Shown here piece by piece: positions 23,214 to 27,548 of a DNA stretch of 27,548 nt. Below the pieces are notes generated by a model, which was given only the letters and a program-made list of their open reading frames with translations, ran no database searches and was not told where the DNA came from. The stretch is from a virus: positions 1 to 27,548 of the IMG/VR virus record IMGVR_UViG_3300013307_000044. One strand, 5' to 3'. The first letter of the stretch is position 1. The number at the start of each line of letters is the position of its first letter. Position numbers and translations under genes: made by a program.

Positions 23214-23223
23214 CTTTTTCTCC

Positions 23224-23397
23224 TTAAATGGTAGGTTTGTCAGCCAGAGGCTTATCATAGTTTGGGCTAAAGATGTGCAGCTTGTCAAACGCATTGAAAG
23301 AGCTACGCGATGATTTAGGGCAATGCAGTACCTTAGCTTGGTGTTCGCCGTGTTCCTTACCGCAGTGCAGGCACAGATACTGAGTTTTATATTCCAT
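23224..23397 (-). CDS. Small Cys/His-rich protein
   Basis: This 57-residue protein carries C9-x2-C12, then His residues and C26 (LHCGKEHGEHQAKVLHC), suggesting one zinc site. It overlaps the end of the upstream membrane gene by 11 bases and ends 11 bases before the next ATG. No family is recognised. Confidence 0.7.
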   Translation of the reverse strand: MEYKTQYLCLHCGKEHGEHQAKVLHCPKSSRSSFNAFDKLHIFSPNYDKPLADKPTI

Positions 23398-23584
23398 TTT
23401 CATTCTCCGGTTCCACTACAGCTTTACGAACAGAACGTACAACATCACTGGTGATAGCACCGCACATAAAGATCCAGATGAACACGTTGTTATCCACATC
23501 CTTGAAGAAGATGTACTGGAAGCTCAGGGCCATAATAACCCACACTAACATTCCCCACAGAAAACCTTTAGTCTCTTTTTTCAT
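23387..23584 (-). CDS. Two-span membrane protein
   Basis: This 65-residue protein has two hydrophobic spans (about residues 8-27 and 33-50) with basic residues at the N-terminus and a polar tail. AAGGAG precedes the ATG. Holin-like size, but nothing else supports a holin role and the lysozyme is far away on the other strand. Confidence 0.7.
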   Translation of the reverse strand: MKKETKGFLWGMLVWVIMALSFQYIFFKDVDNNVFIWIFMCGAITSDVVRSVRKAVVEPENENGI

Positions 23585-23594
23585 CTCTTACTCC

Positions 23595-23873
23595 TTATTT
23601 AACGAAAGTTCCAATATTGTAAGGCTGTGCTCTTACTTTACCAATGATACCGCATTCAGCATCTAAGAACAAGTACTTAATATCAAAATAAATCGTGTTG
23701 GTCATTGATGCATTTTGACGTGACTTGATCACTTTGTAATTCTGCCCTGTCTCCATAAACACGAGGTCAGCATACTTCATCGCATCCATAAACTGATCGT
23801 ACTTATCTCCAAAATGATCGTTTTCAGTTTCAAGATAGCACAGAACTCCGTTTCTTGCAAAGTACATAATCAT
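23595..23873 (-). CDS. Small protein of unknown function
   Basis: This 92-residue soluble protein starts at an ATG with GGGAG six bases upstream and shares a base with the upstream stop. A second ATG six bases on is also possible. Mixed alpha/beta pattern; no motif recognised. Confidence 0.7.
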   Translation of the reverse strand: MIMYFARNGVLCYLETENDHFGDKYDQFMDAMKYADLVFMETGQNYKVIKSRQNASMTNTIYFDIKYLFLDAECGIIGKVRAQPYNIGTFVK

Positions 23874-24082
23874 TATAAACTCCCGCAGAAGCAAATAAAA
23901 CAGATGACCGTAGCTAACAGTGTCCAGATAGCCATTAAGATACGAGCACCTTCACTCCACTGGAAGATACCTACTTGCAACCACTCGCCCTGAACCATAG
24001 AACCCAAGAACCAGAGAAAGTAAGGAGGCAGAAAGATCACCAAAACTAACATAACGAGAAAACCGATAAACTCTTCCATCAT
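23873..24082 (-). CDS. Two-span membrane protein
   Basis: This 69-residue protein has two membrane spans (about residues 5-28 and 46-66) and very few charges. Its ATG overlaps the lipoprotein stop (ATGA), implying coupled synthesis with the lipoprotein. Function unknown. Confidence 0.7.
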   Translation of the reverse strand: MMEEFIGFLVMLVLVIFLPPYFLWFLGSMVQGEWLQVGIFQWSEGARILMAIWTLLATVICFICFCGSL

Positions 24083-24333
24083 TTTTCTCCTGTTTTGTAC
24101 TCGTCAAAACATCCTAGCAGAGTCATACCACCTTGACTAGTAATAAGTGCATACTGGCAACCAGTTTTGTGATCAGTAATTACATAATCAACCCAACCTG
24201 TTACACGCTGCTGTTCCATACGTCCAGCTTCAAAGCTACCTGTCTGCAACGGATTGACAGGTTCCGCTGCTGTTACATCGCCATCACATGCAGTAAGACA
24301 AAGCAATGCAATACCAATAAGAATCTTTTTCAT
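24079..24333 (-). CDS. Lipoprotein with DUF6440-like C-terminus
   Basis: This 84-residue protein has a type II signal: KK, a hydrophobic stretch and the lipobox LTAC with Cys16. The residue after the Cys is Asp, the classic signal to stay in the inner membrane. The rest (VDYVITDHKTGCQYALITSQ then GGMTLLG) resembles a small phage/bacterial family (DUF6440-type). It may act in superinfection exclusion or envelope remodelling (inference). Coupled to a membrane protein gene downstream. Confidence 0.75.
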   Translation of the reverse strand: MKKILIGIALLCLTACDGDVTAAEPVNPLQTGSFEAGRMEQQRVTGWVDYVITDHKTGCQYALITSQGGMTLLGCFDEYKTGEK

Positions 24334-24518
24334 TTAAAACCCTCCTCGCGTAAGAATTCTTTCACCTTCTCAATGTCCGTGAAAGTTTTGATTGTGAAGT
24401 AATCGTAATGCAGACCATAAGACTTGGGGTTATCCCCTTCCATCCACTTCTTAACGTAGAAGTACTGGAGTAAATGGTGTTGCACTACCTGATAACCATC
24501 CTTTTGCCAAATGATCAT
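24330..24518 (-). CDS. Small protein of unknown function
   Basis: This 62-residue protein starts and ends in ATGA-type overlaps with its neighbours. It is rich in aromatic and basic residues (LLQYFYVKKW) with an acidic helical end. No family is recognised. Confidence 0.68.
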   Translation of the reverse strand: MIIWQKDGYQVVQHHLLQYFYVKKWMEGDNPKSYGLHYDYFTIKTFTDIEKVKEFLREEGFK

Positions 24519-24718
24519 TCAACCTCTCCTATACTTTCCGCAGAACCATCCCAAGCACCGATGATATCCATCGCGGTTGATCTTTTCACTCCAAAATACT
24601 TTGACATTGCCTCGACAATATCCTCCGTACTAGGAGAAACGCCTGGCTCTTTCCTTTCTACCCTTTCAAAGTAAATAGTGAGCCATTTATGATAAGTCAT
24701 CCAGTTACGGACACTCAC
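24515..24718 (-). CDS. Small protein with possible helix-turn-helix
   Basis: This 67-residue protein starts with GTG overlapping the upstream stop (GTGA). Residues ~29-55 (TEDIVEAMSKYFGVKRSTAM) could form a helix-turn-helix, so DNA binding is possible but unproven. No strong ribosome site; translation is probably coupled. Confidence 0.65.
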   Translation of the reverse strand: MSVRNWMTYHKWLTIYFERVERKEPGVSPSTEDIVEAMSKYFGVKRSTAMDIIGAWDGSAESIGEVE

Positions 24719-24909
24719 CGACGAAAACCTTTCTTGCGATCTGCAAGCTTCTTAGCATAGCTACTGCCATAATCTTTGCCGGAATCTTTGTGATAAAGAC
24801 CACGGTCAGAATCTTTACTCGGACGTTTTCCGATTGCTACCTGTACCACATAGAGGCGGTTGCCTACACCAGCAGCATCGGTTGTTGTTAGTTGTTTTAA
24901 TGAAGCCAT
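24715..24909 (-). CDS. Small basic protein, first gene after candidate promoter
   Basis: This 64-residue protein is very basic, with Arg/Lys/Asp/Gly-rich middle (KRPSKDSDRGLYHKDSGKD) and a KKLADRKKGFRR end. AGGAGG lies before the ATG at 24909. It is the first gene after a promoter-like sequence and so may start a unit. Nucleic-acid binding is plausible. No family is recognised. Confidence 0.7.
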   Translation of the reverse strand: MASLKQLTTTDAAGVGNRLYVVQVAIGKRPSKDSDRGLYHKDSGKDYGSSYAKKLADRKKGFRR

Positions 24910-24936
24910 TGTATCCTCCTGTTGTTTGATGTACAC

Positions 24937-24965
24937 ACTCTACCTAACATCTAAGAGAAGTGCAA
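24937..24965 (-). promoter_or_regulatory. Candidate sigma70-type promoter
   Basis: On the minus strand TTGCAC (-35, half matching consensus) and TAGAGT (-10, four of six) are 17 bases apart. They lie in one of the few non-coding gaps of the minus block, upstream of a strong AGGAGG site. Support is modest. Confidence 0.35.
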
Positions 24966-24972
24966 GTAGTTT

Positions 24973-25554
24973 TTAGAGATCTAGTGAGAAATCTTCTGAG
25001 ATATCATCACTCATTTCTTGGGTAAAGCCAATATAGAACAGTGTTGCAGCCGGAGACGTTTGTCCCAGAAGCTTAGTGATACGCTCAATTTGAATACCGT
25101 TCTCGAATAAGATACGACCCTTACTCTTACGAGGGGTGTGAGTTCCCACTTCCAAAATACCACAACGACGACCTGCCTTACCAAAAGCTTCCAGCACAGC
25201 ATTATGACTAACTGGAGAACCTTTTGATCGTTTGTCCGAAAGAGAGAATACATATTCACCAAACATATCGCGAGACGAAGCTTCCTTTAGACGCTCAGAT
25301 ACAATCTGACGCATAGTGTCAGTGATCTTCACCTTGATAGTTTTGCCTGTCTTCTTCTGCTTTAACGATACGTGAGTAGCAGAATGAGAAAAGTCGCTCC
25401 ACTTCAACTGAGTTGCATCGGAGAACCGCAGGGCAGTGTCATACTGCATCACCCACAAACTGTAGAATAAGTTGGTTGCACGGTTATCCTTAAGGATCTT
25501 CGCCACCTTCTTTACATCTTCGACAGATTTAAGTGATGCTGCTGCTTTACCCAT
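24973..25554 (-). CDS. Tyrosine recombinase catalytic domain (integrase-like)
   Basis: This 193-residue protein is a tyrosine recombinase core. R43 (TALRFSD), K68 (QKKTGK), H139 and R142 (HTPRKSKGR), and Y174 (LFYIGF) match the catalytic set. The usual second His is Gln165 in LGQTSPAAT. The N-terminal DNA-binding arm domain is nearly absent. No att site, repressor or excisionase was seen, so lysogeny is not implied. Dimer resolution or inversion is possible. GAGGAG precedes the ATG. Confidence 0.88.
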   Translation of the reverse strand: MGKAAASLKSVEDVKKVAKILKDNRATNLFYSLWVMQYDTALRFSDATQLKWSDFSHSATHVSLKQKKTGKTIKVKITDTMRQIVSERLKEASSRDMFGEYVFSLSDKRSKGSPVSHNAVLEAFGKAGRRCGILEVGTHTPRKSKGRILFENGIQIERITKLLGQTSPAATLFYIGFTQEMSDDISEDFSLDL

Positions 25555-25590
25555 TACGATTCTCCTCTCAAGTTGATGGAAGTATCTTAC

Positions 25591-25845
25591 CTACTCCTGA
25601 ACCTCATAGCAAGCAAAATTATACACGTTACGGATTTTATTCGAGTCTGCATCCATAAACGTATATTTCCCATTATCCCAGCCAATCTCTCCCGTATAGT
25701 GGAAGCTGTACATATAATTGCTATCCGTACAAGCTAAAGTCTTACTTCCTGGCGGCCCTGCTGTTGGTGAAGGCGAGCATCCGGCTAAGAAAGCCAGAAC
25801 TAAAGCAATAGCTCCTACTTTAACAACATCCTTCATCTTCGTCAT
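25591..25845 (-). CDS. Small lipoprotein
   Basis: This 84-residue protein has a lipoprotein signal: a basic start, a hydrophobic stretch (VGAIALVLAFLAGC) and Cys23 in a LAGC lipobox. Ser follows, which favours outer-membrane sorting. The mature part has two Cys and many aromatic residues. The ATG at 25845 is chosen for GGAGG upstream. It overlaps the upstream gene by 26 bases. Could be an outer-membrane spanin or exclusion factor, but there is no direct evidence. Confidence 0.75.
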   Translation of the reverse strand: MTKMKDVVKVGAIALVLAFLAGCSPSPTAGPPGSKTLACTDSNYMYSFHYTGEIGWDNGKYTFMDADSNKIRNVYNFACYEVQE

Positions 25846-26095
25846 TTGATTCCTCCTCTTCGTCATATGGTTTTTCAATAGACTCAAAGGAGTGCAGAAC
25901 GTTATCAAAATAACCTCCGCTCTTCTGGTCTAGTTTTGCACCCGTTACACAGCTACCTGCGTATGCATCATTCTGAGAATCAGCGTAGGATTTGGCTACA
26001 GAGATGGCTCCTTGTTCTGTACTGAACAATCCAAGAATACCTTCGCTGTGCTCCCAACCATCAGACCAATCCCACCAGGCAATATAAATTTCCAT
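25820..26095 (-). CDS. Small acidic protein of unknown function
   Basis: This 91-residue protein has a Trp-rich beginning (YIAWWDWSDGWEHS) and an extremely acidic end (DEEEESNDEDEGCC). AGGAG precedes the ATG. Its first half resembles small phage proteins with an alpha/beta fold that also follows in the gene at 26191 (a VEDAISFA-like helix). No family name is known. Confidence 0.72.
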   Translation of the reverse strand: MEIYIAWWDWSDGWEHSEGILGLFSTEQGAISVAKSYADSQNDAYAGSCVTGAKLDQKSGGYFDNVLHSFESIEKPYDEEEESNDEDEGCC

Positions 26096-26110
26096 AATAG
26101 GTTTCTCCTA

Positions 26111-26191
26111 TCAATCGATGTGTTTTTGAACGTAAGCCTTTATCAACTGATCAAGATCTGCGTTCGTAAATAAAGGAGGATTTTCTTGCAT
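26111..26191 (-). CDS. 26-residue microprotein
   Basis: A short frame starts at TGATG, sharing a base with the upstream stop, and ends in TGA 16 bases before the next gene. An in-frame ATG at 26197 would add two residues. The peptide has a helical pattern (NADLDQLIKAYVQKH). Coupled translation and good packing support it, but it is small enough to be chance. Confidence 0.45.
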   Translation of the reverse strand: MQENPPLFTNADLDQLIKAYVQKHID

Positions 26192-26394
26192 CAACATTTA
26201 CTCCACAGGCTATCATCAATGTACCCCTGATCCACAACTTCCATTGTAGAGGTAGTTACCTGATAAATATCATTCGTCAAGTGGTTAACAGCAAAGCTGA
26301 TAGCATCTTCTACAGAGTCAAAAGATTCCACGTAGTCCTTAGCACCGCCGCTAGGGTAATAATTGTCAAAGGCAAACAGATGATATTTTTCCAT
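26191..26394 (-). CDS. Small acidic protein of unknown function
   Basis: This 67-residue protein starts at a TAATG overlap. It has aromatic N-terminal strands and a helix SVEDAISFAVNHL (27-39) like the one in the gene at 25820, which suggests the two are distant relatives. No known family name. Confidence 0.7.
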   Translation of the reverse strand: MEKYHLFAFDNYYPSGGAKDYVESFDSVEDAISFAVNHLTNDIYQVTTSTMEVVDQGYIDDSLWSKC

Positions 26395-26711
26395 TAATCT
26401 ACTCGCTCCACGATAGGAAGTAAATTATTACCCAATGCACCAGCAACCCACAACCGGAAAAGATTGTGCTCTTTTCGTAACTCTTTGTCAACGCCTTTCA
26501 TACCGTTGTGAATGTACACGGGTAATCCCATTCCGTTGATGATAAAGATAACGTAACCTTCCTCCCAAGCTTTGTTTAGAAAGCACATCTGAGAAGTGTG
26601 TACGTGATCACCATCTTTTGCTGCATCAAAAGCAAAATCGGTTTCACCGTAGCCTGTTAACAACTGTCCATCCTTATAATCAGAGAACGGATAGAACATT
26701 GCCATTTTCAT
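26394..26711 (-). CDS. Small protein of unknown function
   Basis: This 105-residue soluble protein has GGAGG four bases before the ATG at 26711. Mixed alpha/beta composition; no motif or membrane span is clear. It ends in a TAATG overlap with the next gene. Confidence 0.7.
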   Translation of the reverse strand: MKMAMFYPFSDYKDGQLLTGYGETDFAFDAAKDGDHVHTSQMCFLNKAWEEGYVIFIINGMGLPVYIHNGMKGVDKELRKEHNLFRLWVAGALGNNLLPIVERVD

Positions 26712-26719
26712 AACACCTC

Positions 26720-27010
26720 CTACCACTTAACAATAACATTTTCGATAACATCCGACTCGCTACGAGAGTACAGATACACAACTTCAAAACCAGCTACCTC
26801 CAGCATACGTTTATACGGCTCTAACTCTGATTTCTGGCGGTATCTAGCGTAATAAGGAGGATCAACTTGAAAGTGATCTTCTGGAGACAGGTAGACTTCG
26901 AATCGTCCACAACCAGCCGCTGACTCTATAGCACCAATAATATCAGCATTGATCTTATCTTTGTTAGCCTGGACAGACCGCTGACGTACTTCTTCTGCAT
27001 TTACCAACAT
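26720..27010 (-). CDS. Small protein of unknown function
   Basis: This 96-residue protein starts at an ATG at 27010 with GGGGGA upstream; an in-frame ATG at 27022 is an alternative. It has a helical, charged N-terminus, then a PEDHFQVDPPYYARYRQK segment and a beta-type end. It overlaps the upstream gene by ten bases. No family is recognised. Confidence 0.68.
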   Translation of the reverse strand: MLVNAEEVRQRSVQANKDKINADIIGAIESAAGCGRFEVYLSPEDHFQVDPPYYARYRQKSELEPYKRMLEVAGFEVVYLYSRSESDVIENVIVKW

Positions 27011-27243
27011 TCCATCCCCCATTTATCCGTTACTTCAACACCCATTGCCACCTCGAAGGCCATACTGTATTGCCCTTTATTAAAGAACAGTTCAAACCTG
27101 TAGAAATGGTCGGGACACCTTTCTGATGTAAACTCTGTCGTCACTCCTGTATTAGGATTGAAGATCTTAGCCACACCATTCATCAGGGAAACATCTTCCT
27201 CTCGGAAGATCTCCCCTCTTTGTAGTAGTTTGTATCGTAGCAT
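27001..27243 (-). CDS. Small protein of unknown function
   Basis: This 80-residue protein starts two bases after the upstream stop, without a strong ribosome site, so coupling is likely. It is basic at the start and beta-rich after, with a C-terminal EVTDKWGMECW. No family is recognised. Confidence 0.65.
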   Translation of the reverse strand: MLRYKLLQRGEIFREEDVSLMNGVAKIFNPNTGVTTEFTSERCPDHFYRFELFFNKGQYSMAFEVAMGVEVTDKWGMECW

Positions 27244-27245
27244 AG

Positions 27246-27464
27246 TTATTCGAAAATCCAAACAAGAATGCCAACAAAACACCCAAGAATGAAAGCAAAC
27301 CTGACATTTTTCCAGTCAATGTTAAAGAAACCTTGGATAAACATATTCCAATCCCAATTAACAAAGCTGATACCAAAGAGAACAACAAAGGCTAGTGCAA
27401 GCAGCCCAACAACAAAGATTACACAGAAAGCTAGTACCATACCGATGTTACGAATTAAATCCAC
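27246..27464 (-). CDS. Two-span membrane protein
   Basis: This 72-residue protein has two hydrophobic spans (about 8-33 and 53-70). The GTG start at 27464 is chosen because GGAGG lies five bases upstream; the same frame continues upstream only as out-of-frame coding of the next gene. Function unknown. Confidence 0.68.
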   Translation of the reverse strand: MDLIRNIGMVLAFCVIFVVGLLALAFVVLFGISFVNWDWNMFIQGFFNIDWKNVRFAFILGCFVGILVWIFE

Positions 27465-27477
27465 ACACGCCTCCTGA

Positions 27478-27548
27478 TTAATAAAGTTGAGCAACATCTT
27501 CTGAGAAGCCGTAGTCATAGAGCATAAGAGTTCCACGAGAGTTGACAC
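27478..27548 (-). CDS. C-terminal end of a gene running off the window
   Basis: About 22 codons of a minus-strand frame end in TAA, four bases before the ribosome site of the next gene. The visible residues (LMLYDYGFSEDVAQLY) are soluble-type. Too little remains to name it. Confidence 0.5.
   Translation of the reverse strand, partial: VNSRGTLMLYDYGFSEDVAQLY

Noticed and set aside
23387-23584. Holin for the T4-type lysozyme
   Set aside because: Size and two spans fit, but so do several other membrane genes here, and none is near the lysozyme or shows a specific holin family pattern.
1-27548. tRNA genes, CRISPR arrays, insertion sequences
   Set aside because: I looked for cloverleaf-like segments, regular direct repeats and transposase-like frames and saw none. 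A suppressor tRNA, if any, must be outside the window.

Overview
This window is part of a large, tightly packed genome of a lytic-type tailed bacteriophage. Its host is probably an enterobacterium or another gammaproteobacterium. The evidence is a T4-type lysozyme, phage-style class Ia ribonucleotide reductase (NrdA/NrdB) with its own glutaredoxin, PhoH, a lambda-type protein phosphatase, orphan DNA methyltransferases, many tiny overlapping genes with strong AGGAG ribosome binding sites, and short GC-stem/UUCG-loop terminators. The complete dTDP-rhamnose cassette next to nrdAB suggests a large myovirus of the rV5/PVP-SE1 or phAPEC8 kind. That placement is inference only. I saw no tRNA, CRISPR array, insertion sequence or structural (capsid/tail) gene.

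Layout. The plus-strand block runs from 1 to 16743. In order it holds nrdA (5' end outside the window, split by an in-frame TAG), a NADAR-like protein, a tiny gene, nrdB, two small acidic proteins, rmlB-rmlA-rmlC-rmlD, glutaredoxin, lysozyme, phoH, an unknown protein, an HslV/proteasome-type Ntn hydrolase with a small gene overlapping its end, small unknowns, a short adenine-type DNA methyltransferase, more small unknowns, a PPP-family phosphatase, a zinc-ribbon protein, a SLOG (DprA/LOG-like) protein, a P-loop nucleotide-kinase-like protein and more small genes. It is cut into transcription units by intrinsic terminators near 1988, 4231, 8286, 11463, 16160 and 16748.

The minus-strand block runs from 27548 down to 16900 and converges on the first. 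It is made of very small genes, including many membrane or zinc-ribbon proteins and two lipoproteins. It also holds a tyrosine recombinase catalytic domain, a compact C5-cytosine methyltransferase, a nucleotidyltransferase-like gene broken by an in-frame TGA, and a zinc-less Sir2 protein next to the convergent terminators. This looks like an early, host-takeover region.

How the genes work together. NrdA, NrdB and glutaredoxin make deoxynucleotides. RmlA, B, C and D turn glucose-1-phosphate and dTTP into dTDP-L-rhamnose, but no glycosyltransferase is present here to use it. NADAR, Sir2 and SLOG proteins all belong to families that handle NAD, ADP-ribose or related nucleotides, which suggests (inference) a role against NAD- or ADP-ribose-based host defences.

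The most striking direct observations are two separate genes, on opposite strands, that are clearly one reading frame each but carry a single internal stop codon: TAG in nrdA at 1662-1664 and TGA in the nucleotidyltransferase-like gene at 21558-21560. Both could arise from one C-to-T change (CAG to TAG, CGA to TGA). Readthrough, split proteins, mutation and sequence error all remain possible.
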